Assembly: GCF_039542035.1 (NCBI RefSeq)
Contig: NZ_BAABHJ010000005.1
Span: 1,054,001-1,118,000, forward strand
Length of the DNA stretch: 64,000 nt
Direction of reading: 5' to 3'
DNA from: Actinoallomurus liliacearum
Lineage (GTDB): Bacteria > Actinomycetota > Actinomycetes > Streptosporangiales > Streptosporangiaceae
Below, one piece after another: positions 1 to 8,867 of the stretch. The translations under genes and the position numbers were made by a program. Below the pieces are notes generated by a model that was not told where the DNA came from, ran no database searches, and saw only the letters and a program-made list of their open reading frames with translations. Positions within the stretch are counted from its first letter, which is position 1. The number at the start of each line of letters is the position of its first letter.

Positions 1-37
1 AGGCCGGTGGCCCTGGCGATATTCCAGCGGGCAGAGA

Positions 38-985
38 TTAGTCGACCGGGCCGGCGACCGGCTCCACTTCGTCCTCCGCGAGGACGGGGTGTCGGGTACC
101 CAGGAGTACGGCGGCGCCCGCCCACGCGAGGTCCGCGACCGTGAGCACGACGCGGGAGGCGAGCGCGACGACCAGCGGCGCGCCGGCCGCCGGCAGCACC
201 GGCCCCAGCGTCACGGTCAGCGCGGCCTCCCGCACGCCCACGCCGCCCGGCGCGATGATGATGATGAAACCGGCCGTGAAAGCGAGGGCGTACGCCCCGG
301 TGGCCAGGAAGAGGCCGTGCCCGCCGGCCGCCCGCACGAGCAGCCACGTGTGCGCGCCGAACAGCAGCCAGCCCACCGCCGTCCAGGCCACCGCGCGGGC
401 CATCGTGCCGAGCCCGGCGGCGCGGGCCAGCGGCGGTCGGCGCACCAGGCGCAGCGCGCGGTTCAGCGCGAACGCCAGGATCCGCGGGTGCAGCATGGCG
501 AGGAAGATCGGCGCGAGGGCGAGCAGCCACCAGTAGCGGCGGGTGGCGTCCGGCGAGGTCAGCGGTAGCGTCACGGCGGCGACCGCGCAGCCGGTGGCGA
601 CCGTGGTGGCCATGGACAGCACGCCGGCGCTCGCGCCGCGATCGCGCGGCACCCGGTGCTCCTTGGCCAGCTCCATCTGGGCGACCAGCGCCCACACCGA
701 CCCGGGGATGTACTTGCCGAGCTGGGAGACGAAGTAGATCCGCACCGCGGCCCGCAGCGGCAGCGGCGAGCCCAGGCCGGCCAGCAGGCGGCGCCACGCG
801 AGCATCCACGCCCCGAGGCCGAGCACGCCCGCCAGCAGTGCGGCACCGGCGTACGGCCAGGACAGCCGGGTCAGGGCGTCGCGCGTGTCGTCCCAGCGGG
901 CGAACAGCCCATAGCCGCAGAAACCGAGCGCGACGACGACCAGGGCGACGCGCGCCAGGCGGCTCGCTCGCAGGCGGGAGATCAC
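38..985 (-). CDS. Flippase-like integral membrane protein (LPG synthase TM family, UPF0104)
   Basis: A 315-residue polytopic membrane protein with about eight hydrophobic segments spread along its length. The signature PGGVGVREAAL near residue 250 and a VSQLGKYIPGSVWAL segment near residue 87 are typical of the lysylphosphatidylglycerol synthase transmembrane domain family (PF03706). Members without the C-terminal transferase domain are usually assigned to lipid or glycolipid translocation; this one has only the membrane domain. It starts with GTG at 985 and lies divergent from the methyltransferase. The neighbouring glycosyltransferase and sugar-nucleotide genes suggest a role in envelope glycolipid assembly, but substrate and direction are unknown. 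Confidence 0.8.
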   Translation of the reverse strand: MISRLRASRLARVALVVVALGFCGYGLFARWDDTRDALTRLSWPYAGAALLAGVLGLGAWMLAWRRLLAGLGSPLPLRAAVRIYFVSQLGKYIPGSVWALVAQMELAKEHRVPRDRGASAGVLSMATTVATGCAVAAVTLPLTSPDATRRYWWLLALAPIFLAMLHPRILAFALNRALRLVRRPPLARAAGLGTMARAVAWTAVGWLLFGAHTWLLVRAAGGHGLFLATGAYALAFTAGFIIIIAPGGVGVREAALTVTLGPVLPAAGAPLVVALASRVVLTVADLAWAGAAVLLGTRHPVLAEDEVEPVAGPVD

Positions 986-1067
986 CCCGCCAGACTAGTC
1001 GGTACGCGCCGATGAACACTCGGTGATCAGCGGGTACACAGTCCGCCGGGGCCGTAAAGTGAACGCG

Positions 1068-1775
1068 ATGAAACTCAACGACGCGAAGGCCTTCGTCGGC
1101 CACCAGGTGCACGTGTGCCGTTTCCGCGAGGCCGGGACCCTCCTGCGCTGGATGGGCGACGACCTGCGCGGCAAGCGAGTGCTCGACGTGGCCGGCGGCG
1201 ACGGCTACTGGGCCGGGCAGGCCCGCAAGCGCGGCGCGCACGCGGTCTCGATCGACCTGGCGCGCGGCAAGATGCTGTACGGCCGGACGCTGAAGCACCC
1301 GCCGGCCCTGATCGAGTGCGACGCGCTGAAGCTGCCCTTCGCCGACGGCACCTTCGACGCGGTCCTGTCGGTGTGCGCGATCGAGCACTTCGACGACGGC
1401 GGCACGGCGCTGGACGAGATGTCGCGGATCCTGAAGCCGGGCGGCGAGCTGTTCATGTCCGCCGACGTGCTCAGCCGGTCGCGTGAGTGGCCCAAGCTCC
1501 GTGCGGCGCACTGCGCGAAGTACCACGTGCAGCACACCTACACGCATGAAAGCCTCGGGCAGCTGCTGGCCGACCGCGGGATGGAGCTCGCCGAGTACTC
1601 CTACCAGTTCCGCACCAAGGCGACCGAGCGTCTCTACCTCTCGCTGTCGGCGTACGGCGGCCGGGCCGGGTTCAACGCCGCCGCGCCGCTCACCCCCCTG
1701 GTCGCGCTCGCCGACCGGCGGAGCCCGAACGATCGCGGCAGCATCGTCCTCATCAGGGCGCGCAAGAAGGGCTGA
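1068..1775 (+). CDS. Class I SAM-dependent methyltransferase
   Basis: About 235 residues. A Rossmann-fold methyltransferase of the Methyltransf_11 type: motif I is VLDVAGGDGYWA, the acidic motif is AVSIDLARGKM, motif IV region is FDAVLSVCAIEHF and the post-motif is ILKPGGELFMS. I prefer ATG 1068 because GTG codons at 1023 and 1059 would add a basic, unconserved extension. It is followed after 90 bp by a glycosyltransferase on the same strand, so the substrate may be a sugar or lipid of the envelope glycan. The substrate cannot be read from the sequence. Confidence 0.85.
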   Translation: MKLNDAKAFVGHQVHVCRFREAGTLLRWMGDDLRGKRVLDVAGGDGYWAGQARKRGAHAVSIDLARGKMLYGRTLKHPPALIECDALKLPFADGTFDAVLSVCAIEHFDDGGTALDEMSRILKPGGELFMSADVLSRSREWPKLRAAHCAKYHVQHTYTHESLGQLLADRGMELAEYSYQFRTKATERLYLSLSAYGGRAGFNAAAPLTPLVALADRRSPNDRGSIVLIRARKKG

Positions 1776-1865
1776 CGTCCCCCTGTCGACGATCGATCGG
1801 CGTAGGCTTCCGATCGGGAGTGATCCCGACCACATTGGCACCGGACGGAGGGGGCGACTGACACC

Positions 1866-2993
1866 GTGGTGCCTCGTGTGCTGATCGACGCGACCGCCAT
1901 AGCCGCCGACCGCGGCGCGCTCGGCCGCTACGTCGACGGGCTGATCGGCGCGCTGCACCGCGCGGACGCCGATCTGGCCGTCGTCTGCCAGCGGTCGGAC
2001 GAGGAGCGGTACGGCCAGTTGGCGCCGAAGGCGCGGGTCGTCGCCGGCCCGACCTCGATCGCGCACCGCCAGGCGCGCCTGGCGTGGGAGCAGACGGGCC
2101 TGCCGCTCGTCGCCCAGCAGGTGGGCGCGCACGTCATCCACGCGCCGTACTACTCGATTCCGCTCCGGCCGGGTCTGCCGACCGTCGTCACGGTCCACGA
2201 CATGGCGTACTTCACCGACCCGGAGGAGCACAACCCGGTCAAGACGACGTTCATCAGGTCGGCGACGCGCACGGCGGTGCGGCGCGCGACCCGGGTGATC
2301 GTCCCGTCCAAGGCGACCCGCGACGATCTCGTCCGGCTGCTCGGCGCGGACCCGACCCGGATCGACGTCGCCTACCACGGTGTCGACCACACGATCTTCC
2401 ATCCGCCGACCGAGGAGGAGCGGCGACGCGTCTCCGACCGGCTCGGCCTGCACGGGCGGACCTACATCGCGTTCCTGGGCGCGCTGGAGCCGCGCAAGAA
2501 CGTCCCGAACCTCATCCGCGGCTGGGTCCGGGCGACGGAGGGCCTGGAGGGGCCGCCCGCGCTGATCCTGGCCGGCAGCGGGGGCTGGGACGACGAGCTG
2601 GACGCCGCGCTGGCCGACGTCCCCGCCCACCTGAGGGTCATCCGGCCGGGTTACCTGCCGTGGCCGTCGCTGCCGGGCTTCTTCGCCGGGTCGCTGGCCG
2701 TCGCCCTGCCCAGCCGGGGTGAGGGGTTCGGCCTGCCGGTCCTGGAGGCGATGGCGTGCGGCGCCACCGTGCTGACCACGCACCGCGCCTCGCTGCCGGA
2801 GGTGGGCGGCGAGGCCGTCGCCTACACCGAGCCCGGCATCGAGGACATCGCGACGGCGCTGCGGGCGCTGATCGACGATCCGGAGCGGCGGCGGCGGCTC
2901 GCCGAGGCGGCGCACGTCCGTTCCCGGGAATTCACCTGGGCGGCATCCGCCGAGGCTCATCTGGCGGCGTACCAGCGCGCCGTCGAACAGTAA
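1866..2993 (+). CDS. Glycosyltransferase family 4 (GT-B fold)
   Basis: A 375-residue GT-B glycosyltransferase. The N-terminal half is the acceptor-binding Rossmann domain (HAPYYSIPL and VVTVHDMAYF, residues 95-120). The C-terminal half carries the donor-binding segments FLGALEPRKNVPNLI and EGFGLPVLEAMACG, including the E-x7-E motif of GT4 retaining enzymes. The start is GTG 1866 or the adjacent GTG 1869, with a GGAGGGGG run upstream. It probably transfers an NDP-activated hexose during cell-envelope polysaccharide or glycolipid synthesis. The next gene makes NDP-sugars, which fits; donor and acceptor are unknown. Confidence 0.87.
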   Translation: MVPRVLIDATAIAADRGALGRYVDGLIGALHRADADLAVVCQRSDEERYGQLAPKARVVAGPTSIAHRQARLAWEQTGLPLVAQQVGAHVIHAPYYSIPLRPGLPTVVTVHDMAYFTDPEEHNPVKTTFIRSATRTAVRRATRVIVPSKATRDDLVRLLGADPTRIDVAYHGVDHTIFHPPTEEERRRVSDRLGLHGRTYIAFLGALEPRKNVPNLIRGWVRATEGLEGPPALILAGSGGWDDELDAALADVPAHLRVIRPGYLPWPSLPGFFAGSLAVALPSRGEGFGLPVLEAMACGATVLTTHRASLPEVGGEAVAYTEPGIEDIATALRALIDDPERRRRLAEAAHVRSREFTWAASAEAHLAAYQRAVEQ

Positions 2994-3027
2994 GGTGACT
3001 GGCCGGTACTCATGAGGGAGGGGCATC

Positions 3028-4095
3028 CTGGAAGCGATCCTGCTGGTCGGCGGTAAGGGCACGCGGCTGCGGCCGCTGACGATCTCGACGCCGAAGCCAC
3101 TGCTGCCGACGGCCGGGGTGCCGCTGCTGGAGCACCAGCTGCGCAAGGCGAGCGCGGCGGGCATCCGCCGGGTCGTGTTCGCCACCTCGTACCGCGCCGC
3201 GATGTTCACCGAGGCGTTCGGCGACGGGTCGCGGTTCGGGCTGGAGCTCGTCTACGTCACCGAGGACGAGCCGCTGGGCACGGCCGGCGCCATCCGGAAC
3301 GCCGCCGCGAAGCTGACCTGCGACGACCACAGCCCGGTCGTCGTGCTGAACGGCGACATCCTGTCCGGCCACGACCTGGTCTCCCAGGTCGCGATGCACG
3401 AGAAGTCCGACGCGGCCGTCACGATGCACCTGACCCTGGTCGACGACGCCCGGCGCTACGGCGCGGTGCCGACGACCTCGGAGGGCAAGGTCATCGCGTT
3501 CGTGGAGAAGTCCCCGAAGCCGCCGACCAACCAGGTGAACGCCGGCTGCTACGTCTTCCGCCGCTCGGCGATCGACGTGATCCCCACCGGCCGGGTGGTG
3601 TCGGTGGAGTACGAGACGTTCCCGGAGCTGCTCGCCTCCGGCGAGACGATCATGGGGTACGTCGAGGGCGCGTACTGGCTGGACGTCGGCACGCCGGCCA
3701 CGTTCGTCCAGGGCTCCTGCGACCTGGTGCTCGGCCGGATGGAGTCGCCCGCCGTGCGGCCGGGCGGGGGCGTGCTCTTCCTCAATGGCTCGATGGTCGC
3801 CCCGGAGGCCGCCGTCTCCGGCGGCACGACCGTCGGCGCCGGGGCCGTGGTCGAGTCCGGCGCGACCGTGGAGTCCAGCGTGCTGTTCGACGGCGCCGTC
3901 GTCGAGCGGGGGGCGCGGGTGTCGCGTTCGGTGCTCGGCCGGGGCGCGCGGATCTGCGCGGGCGCGGTCGTGTCGGACGCCGTGATCGGCGACGGCGCGA
4001 TGGTCGGCCCGGGCAACGAGCTGCGTGACGGGCTGCGGCTGTGGCCCGGCGTGCAGCTGCCGGAGACGGCCGTGCGGTTCTCCGCCGACGTGTAG
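3028..4095 (+). CDS. NDP-sugar pyrophosphorylase (mannose-1-phosphate guanylyltransferase-like), probable CTG start
   Basis: About 355 residues. The nucleotidyltransferase N-domain begins with LLVGGKGTRLRPLT, continues with TPKPLLP, then VVVLNGDIL (metal-binding Asp). From about residue 250 there is a left-handed beta-helix of hexapeptide repeats (GGTTVGAGAVVESGAT). The family makes GDP-mannose or another NDP-hexose from sugar-1-phosphate; M. tuberculosis Rv3264c is the positional counterpart. The conserved GGKGTRLRP core runs back to an in-frame TGA at 3013 with no ATG, GTG or TTG between. The likeliest initiator is therefore CTG 3028, preceded by GAGGGAGGGG. An ATG-based call at 3118 has no in-frame ATG either (GTG) and would delete the nucleotide-binding loop. 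Confidence 0.87.
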   Translation: MEAILLVGGKGTRLRPLTISTPKPLLPTAGVPLLEHQLRKASAAGIRRVVFATSYRAAMFTEAFGDGSRFGLELVYVTEDEPLGTAGAIRNAAAKLTCDDHSPVVVLNGDILSGHDLVSQVAMHEKSDAAVTMHLTLVDDARRYGAVPTTSEGKVIAFVEKSPKPPTNQVNAGCYVFRRSAIDVIPTGRVVSVEYETFPELLASGETIMGYVEGAYWLDVGTPATFVQGSCDLVLGRMESPAVRPGGGVLFLNGSMVAPEAAVSGGTTVGAGAVVESGATVESSVLFDGAVVERGARVSRSVLGRGARICAGAVVSDAVIGDGAMVGPGNELRDGLRLWPGVQLPETAVRFSADV

Positions 4096-4104
4096 GGACT
4101 CGAC

Positions 4105-5010
4105 GTGCTCACCCGCGAGGCCTCCTCGACCCGGACCTGGCGTCCGCCGTGGCCGGTCGACGTGCGCCTGACGCTGGCGCCGCACCGGCGGGGCACCGGC
4201 GACCCCGCTTTCGCCGTGACGCCCGACGGGGCGGTGTGGCGGGCGTCGACGACCCCGGACGGGCCGGGCACCCTGCGGCTGCTCGGGCGCGGCGGCGAGA
4301 TCGAGGCGGAGGCGTGGGGGCCCGGAGCGTCCTGGCTGCTCGACGGCGTGCCCGACCTGCTCGGCGCCGCCGACGACCCCGAATCGTTCCGGCCGGAGCA
4401 CGAGGTCCTGCGCCGGGCGAGCCTGCGCCTGCGGCACCTGCGCGTCGGCCGGACCCGCAACGTCTTCGAGGCGCTCGTCCCGGCGGTGCTCGAGCAGAAG
4501 GTCGTCGGCAAGGAGGCGTGGCGGGCCTGGCGTTACCTCGTGCGCCGGTTCGGCGAGCCCGCGCCGGGTCCGCTGGATCTGCGGGTGCCGCCTCCGCCCC
4601 GGACCTGGGTCACGATCCCCTCCTGGGAGTGGCACAAGTCCGGCATCGAGGCGGTCCGGGCCCGTACGATCATCGGCGCCGCGCGGGTGGCGAGCCGGCT
4701 GGAGGTCGGCGACACGCTGGAGGCGGACCGGCGGCTGCGTTCACTGAGCGGCATCGGCGTGTGGACGTCGGCGGAGGTGCGGCAGCGCGCCCTCGGCGAC
4801 GCCGACGCGGTCTCGGTCGGCGACTACCACATCCCCGGAATCGTCGGCTGGGCGCTGAGCGGCCGGAAGGTCGACGACGCGGGCATGCTCGAACTGCTCG
4901 CGCCGTACGCCGGCCACCGCTACCGCGTCACCCGCCTGCTGGAGCTGTCCGGCGCGACCCCACCGCGCAGGGGCCCGCGGATGTCCGTCCGCGACTACCG
5001 CCACTTCTGA
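4105..5010 (+). CDS. DNA-3-methyladenine glycosylase II-like (HhH-GPD superfamily)
   Basis: A 301-residue AlkA-type base-excision glycosylase, nine nucleotides downstream of the nucleotidyltransferase. Residues 1-110 match the variable N-terminal domain. The helix-hairpin-helix core contains FEALVPAVLEQKVVG (residues 115-130) and LSGIGVWTSAEVRQRALGDADAV (around 215-238), followed by GDYHIPG where the family places its catalytic aspartate. It should excise alkylated purines from DNA. GTG 4105 is the first usable start after the upstream stop. Close spacing suggests co-transcription, but there is no functional link to sugar metabolism. Confidence 0.82.
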   Translation: MLTREASSTRTWRPPWPVDVRLTLAPHRRGTGDPAFAVTPDGAVWRASTTPDGPGTLRLLGRGGEIEAEAWGPGASWLLDGVPDLLGAADDPESFRPEHEVLRRASLRLRHLRVGRTRNVFEALVPAVLEQKVVGKEAWRAWRYLVRRFGEPAPGPLDLRVPPPPRTWVTIPSWEWHKSGIEAVRARTIIGAARVASRLEVGDTLEADRRLRSLSGIGVWTSAEVRQRALGDADAVSVGDYHIPGIVGWALSGRKVDDAGMLELLAPYAGHRYRVTRLLELSGATPPRRGPRMSVRDYRHF

Positions 5011-5062
5011 CCCGCCGGGGGCAGTGAGAACACCGGACACCGGCCCGGCGTAGGTTGCCAGC

Positions 5063-7615
5063 ATGAGTGATCTGGTCGCCCCGGCACCCTCACCCACCGC
5101 CCTCCGTCGCGCGCTCGCCCGTGCGCGCGACGGCAAATCGCTCGACGTGTCCGAGGCCGAGGTGCTGTTGCACGCCCGCGGCGAGGACCTGGAGACGCTG
5201 CTGACGTACGCCGCCCGCGTCCGTGACGCCGGGCTCGAGGCCGCCGGCCGGCCCGGCGTGATCACCTACAGCCGCAAGGTCTTCATCCCGCTCACGCGCC
5301 TGTGCCGCGACCGGTGCGGCTACTGCACGTTCGCGACGGTCCCCGGCCGCCTGGACGCGCCCTACCTCAGCCCCGACCAGGTTCTGGAGATCGCCCGCCA
5401 GGGCGCCGAGCTGGGCTGCAAGGAGGCCCTGTTCACCCTCGGCGACCGGCCGGAGGACCGCTGGAAACAGGCCGGCGAGTGGCTGCACGCGCACGGCTAC
5501 GACGACACGCTCTCGTACGTGCGCGCGATGGCGATCCGCGTGCTGGAGGAGACCGGGCTGCTGCCCCACCTCAACCCCGGCGTGCTGAGCTGGCGGGACC
5601 TGCAGCGGCTGCGGCCGGTCGCGCCGTCGATGGGCATGATGCTGGAGACGACGTCCCGGCGGCTCTTCGAGGAGAAGGGCGGCGCGCACTTCGGGTCCCC
5701 GGACAAGGACCCCGCCGTACGCCTGCGCGTGCTGGAGGACGCCGGCCGGTCGAACGTGCCGTTCACCACCGGGATCCTCATCGGCATCGGCGAGACGGTC
5801 CACGACCGCGCCGAGTCGATCTTCGCCATCCGCAAGGTCATGCGGGAGTACGGCGGGATCCAGGAGGTCATCGTCCAGAACTTCCGCGCCAAGCCGGACA
5901 CCAAGATGCGCGCCACGCCCGACGCGGAGCTGGAGGAGCTGGCCGCCACGATCGCCGTGACGCGGGTGGTCCTGGGGCCCAGGGCGCGCGTGCAGGCCCC
6001 GCCGAACCTGGTCGACTCCGAATACGCCCTGATGCTGCGGGCGGGCATCGACGACTGGGGCGGCGTCTCGCCGCTGACGCCGGACCACGTCAACCCCGAG
6101 CGCCCGTGGCCGCAGATCGACGAGTTGGCCGCCCGTACCGCCGACAGCGGGTTCGCGCTGCGGGAGCGCCTGACCATCTACCCCGAGTACGTCCGGCGCG
6201 GCGAGTCCTGGCTCGACCCCCGCCTCGCCGCCCACGTGGCCGCGCTGGCCGGCCCGGACGGCCTGGCCCGCGAGGACGTCACGCCGGTCGGCCTGCCCTG
6301 GCAGGAGCCGGACGGCAGCTGGGGCGAGGCCGGGCGGACCGACCTGCACGTGGCGATCGACGCCGAGGGCCGTACGAAGGACCGCCGGGACGACTTCGAC
6401 GAGGTCTACGGCGACTGGTCGGAGGTGGGGACGCGGATCCGGCCCGCCGAACGCTTCGACGCCGACGTCGCGGCGGCGCTGCGCAGCGCCGAGCGGGACC
6501 CGGCCGGGCTGTCCGACCAGGACGCCCTCGCGCTGCTGCAGGCCGACGGCCCCGAGCTGGAGGCCCTGGCGCGGCTCGCCGACGACCTGCGCCGCGACGC
6601 CGTCGGAGACGACGTGACGTACGTCGTCACGCGCAACATCAACTTCACCAACGTCTGCTACACCGGCTGCCGGTTCTGCGCGTTCGCCCAGCGGCGTACG
6701 GACGCCGACGCGTACACACTGTCGATCGAGCAGGTCGGGCAGCGGGTCGACGAGGCCTGGGCGGCCGGGGCGACCGAGGTGTGCATGCAGGGTGGCATCC
6801 ACCCGGACCTGCCGGGCACCGCCTATTTCGATCTCGCCCGCGAGGTCAAGAGGCGGGCCCCGGAGATCCATATGCACGCCTTCAGCCCCATGGAGGTCGT
6901 CAACGGCGCCGCCCGGACCGACCTGTCCATCCGCGACTTCCTGCTCGAGGCGAAGGCGGCGGGCGTGGACTCGCTGCCCGGCACGGCCGCAGAGATCCTC
7001 GACGACGACGTCCGCTGGGTGCTCACGAAGGGCAAGCTGCCGACGTCGGCGTGGATCGAGGTGGTGACGACCGCCCACGAGATCGGCCTGCCGACGACCT
7101 CCACGATGATGTACGGCCACGTGGACACGCCCGCGCACTGGGTCGCGCACCTGAAGCTGATCCGGTCGATCCAGGAGCGCACCGGTGGCTTCACCGAGTT
7201 CGTGCTGCTGCCGTTCGTGCACCATAACGCGCCGATCTACCTCGCCGGCCTGGCCCGGACGGGCCCGACCGCCCGGGAGAACCGCGCGGTCCACGCGCTG
7301 GCCCGCGTCCTCCTGCACGGGGCGATCCCGAACATCCAGTGCTCGTGGGTGAAGCTCGAGGACGAGCTGTGCGGGCAGGTCCTGCGGGGCGGCGTCAACG
7401 ACCTCGGCGGCACGCTCATGGAGGAGACGATCAGCCGGATGGCCGGGTCGGAGAACGGCTCGTTCAAGACGATGTCGGCGCTGGAGGGACTGGCGGCTCG
7501 GGCCGGGCGTCCGGCGCGGCAGCGGACGACGCTGTACGGCCCGGTGCCGGAGGAACGGCGCGCCGCGGCGCTGGCGACCGACGGCGTCGGCCGGTTCCTG
7601 CCGCTGGCCCACTGA
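5063..7615 (+). CDS. fbiC: 7,8-didemethyl-8-hydroxy-5-deazariboflavin synthase FbiC (CofG-CofH fusion)
   Basis: 850 residues, the full length of the actinobacterial fusion. The N-terminal CofG half carries the radical-SAM cluster motif CRDRCGYCTFA near residue 82. The C-terminal CofH half carries a second one, CYTGCRFCAFA, near residue 532. The two halves make the F0 chromophore of coenzyme F420 from 5-amino-6-ribitylamino-uracil and tyrosine, each using a 4Fe-4S cluster and SAM. ATG 5063 opens with MSDLVAPAPSPTALRRAL. The enzymes for later F420 steps, fbiA and fbiB, lie 3.3 kb away in this window. A strong hairpin follows the stop. Confidence 0.97.
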   Translation: MSDLVAPAPSPTALRRALARARDGKSLDVSEAEVLLHARGEDLETLLTYAARVRDAGLEAAGRPGVITYSRKVFIPLTRLCRDRCGYCTFATVPGRLDAPYLSPDQVLEIARQGAELGCKEALFTLGDRPEDRWKQAGEWLHAHGYDDTLSYVRAMAIRVLEETGLLPHLNPGVLSWRDLQRLRPVAPSMGMMLETTSRRLFEEKGGAHFGSPDKDPAVRLRVLEDAGRSNVPFTTGILIGIGETVHDRAESIFAIRKVMREYGGIQEVIVQNFRAKPDTKMRATPDAELEELAATIAVTRVVLGPRARVQAPPNLVDSEYALMLRAGIDDWGGVSPLTPDHVNPERPWPQIDELAARTADSGFALRERLTIYPEYVRRGESWLDPRLAAHVAALAGPDGLAREDVTPVGLPWQEPDGSWGEAGRTDLHVAIDAEGRTKDRRDDFDEVYGDWSEVGTRIRPAERFDADVAAALRSAERDPAGLSDQDALALLQADGPELEALARLADDLRRDAVGDDVTYVVTRNINFTNVCYTGCRFCAFAQRRTDADAYTLSIEQVGQRVDEAWAAGATEVCMQGGIHPDLPGTAYFDLAREVKRRAPEIHMHAFSPMEVVNGAARTDLSIRDFLLEAKAAGVDSLPGTAAEILDDDVRWVLTKGKLPTSAWIEVVTTAHEIGLPTTSTMMYGHVDTPAHWVAHLKLIRSIQERTGGFTEFVLLPFVHHNAPIYLAGLARTGPTARENRAVHALARVLLHGAIPNIQCSWVKLEDELCGQVLRGGVNDLGGTLMEETISRMAGSENGSFKTMSALEGLAARAGRPARQRTTLYGPVPEERRAAALATDGVGRFLPLAH

Positions 7616-7630
7616 GGGGCGGGTGGAGGA

Positions 7631-7658
7631 CGGACAGGGCGGTCCGGCGCCCTGTCCG
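7631..7658. terminator. Bidirectional hairpin between fbiC and the NlpC/P60 gene
   Basis: A perfect 11-bp inverted repeat (CGGACAGGGCG / CGCCCTGTCCG) with a 6-nt loop sits in the 52-bp gap between two convergent genes. There is no U-tract, as is common for high-GC actinobacterial terminators. Confidence 0.75.
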
Positions 7659-7667
7659 CCGGGTCAC

Positions 7668-8612
7668 CTACTTGATGAAGCGGATGACGTGGGCGGTGTG
7701 CCGTCCCGACCCGTACAGGGTGGTGACGTGCACGCTGTGCGAGCCGCGGGGCGGCGCGGCCTCGATGATCTTGTTGTTGCCGATGTAGAGCGCCACGTGG
7801 GTCGTGGAGTAGATGTCGTCACCGCTGCCCCAGAAGATCAGGTCGCCCTTGCGCAGCGACGACCAGCTCTTCTTCGGGCCCCGGCTGTACTGCTGGGTCG
7901 TGTTGGCGCCGATGTCGATGCCCGCGCCCTTGTAGAACGCGTACAGCGTCAGTCCCGAGCAGTCGAAGCCGTACCGGCGGTAGTCGTTGTAGCCGCCGGG
8001 GCTCAGGCTGGCGATGCCGCAGGACGGGCCGCCCTTGCCGCCGGCGCCCCATGAGTAGCTGCGGACCTTCTTGGTCTCCGCCGTGGCGACGGCGATCACC
8101 CGGTTGACGCGGGCGGTCACCGATCCGCCACGGGAGCCGATGGCGCCGTTGTTGCGCCCGTGCACGGCGGCGCTGCTGTAGCAGTTGCTGGAGCCGGGGG
8201 TGTTGCCGCCGCTGCTCGTGCTCCCGCCGCCGGTGTTCGACGTGCCGGTGCTGCACCGGGGCACGCCGGGGGCGTAGCCGGTGTGGCCGGTCTTGACGTA
8301 GACGTCGGTCACCCAGGAGCCGTCCGTCGTCTTGTCCCAGATGCTGGATCCGTAGGCGTACTCGCCCGGGTCCTGGCAGACGACGGGGACCTTCTGTCCC
8401 TTCTTGTACTTGTCGGCCGTGACGACCTTCGCGTTGAGCGATTTGCCCGCGCGGGTGTTCAGGGCGGCCGTGGCCACGAAGTAGTGGGCGGTCACCTTCT
8501 TGCTCGACGACGTGGCCTCGACGTGCGAGGACGAGCAACCGGCGAGTGCGGCGACGCCGATGGACACGGCGGCGACGCTCAGGCCGGTGACGAGTGGTCG
8601 TCTCGTTGTCAT
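7668..8612 (-). CDS. NlpC/P60-family cell-wall endopeptidase lipoprotein
   Basis: About 314 residues. ATG 8612 is preceded by GGAAAGGA. A type II signal peptide ends in the lipobox LAGC (residues 20-23), so the protein should be lipid-anchored outside the membrane. Residues 40-125 form an SH3-like region, followed by a Ser/Gly/Thr-rich linker. The C-terminal NlpC/P60 domain has the catalytic cysteine in FDCSGLTLYAF and the histidine in THVALYIGNNKIIEA. Expected activity is cleavage of peptide cross-bridges in peptidoglycan. It is convergent with fbiC. I looked for a c-di-AMP riboswitch upstream and could not recognise one. Confidence 0.87.
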   Translation of the reverse strand: MTTRRPLVTGLSVAAVSIGVAALAGCSSSHVEATSSSKKVTAHYFVATAALNTRAGKSLNAKVVTADKYKKGQKVPVVCQDPGEYAYGSSIWDKTTDGSWVTDVYVKTGHTGYAPGVPRCSTGTSNTGGGSTSSGGNTPGSSNCYSSAAVHGRNNGAIGSRGGSVTARVNRVIAVATAETKKVRSYSWGAGGKGGPSCGIASLSPGGYNDYRRYGFDCSGLTLYAFYKGAGIDIGANTTQQYSRGPKKSWSSLRKGDLIFWGSGDDIYSTTHVALYIGNNKIIEAAPPRGSHSVHVTTLYGSGRHTAHVIRFIK

Positions 8613-8867
8613 GAGCGGGTCCTTTCCTGGCGCGGCTAGGGGACCGCGCCGGTCGGGGTTGCGGGGGCAGTGATCATGGCACCGTGCGCGGAGTAATTCT
8701 GGATTTTCACAAACCCGGTCGAATCGGACACAGATTGTCACGCAAAGTAAGTACCTACTGGCGGGTACGAAAATCGCTCATTTATTCTCATTGAGCGTTC
8801 AAAGCTGATGAAGCGTTCAGAGAGGGCTTTACGGGTGTAGTCCGCCGGGCGCGCTATTCTCCGGCTC
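8613..8867. promoter_or_regulatory. Divergent promoter region with a short direct repeat
   Basis: This 255-bp region lies between the divergent NlpC/P60 gene and the solute-binding gene and is clearly AT-richer than its surroundings. AGCGTTCA occurs twice in direct orientation, at 8794-8801 and 8812-8819 (18-bp period), about 50 bp before the ATG at 8868. This could be a regulator site. I cannot assign -35/-10 boxes confidently. Confidence 0.35.

Noticed and set aside
5090..7612. Very long open frame antisense to fbiC
   Set aside because: It mirrors the third-position GC bias of fbiC, is Arg/Pro/Gly-rich and has no ribosome-binding site or recognisable domain.
8613..8867. c-di-AMP (ydaO-type) riboswitch upstream of the NlpC/P60 gene
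   Set aside because: Such riboswitches do precede cell-wall hydrolase genes in actinobacteria, but I could not find the conserved core here.
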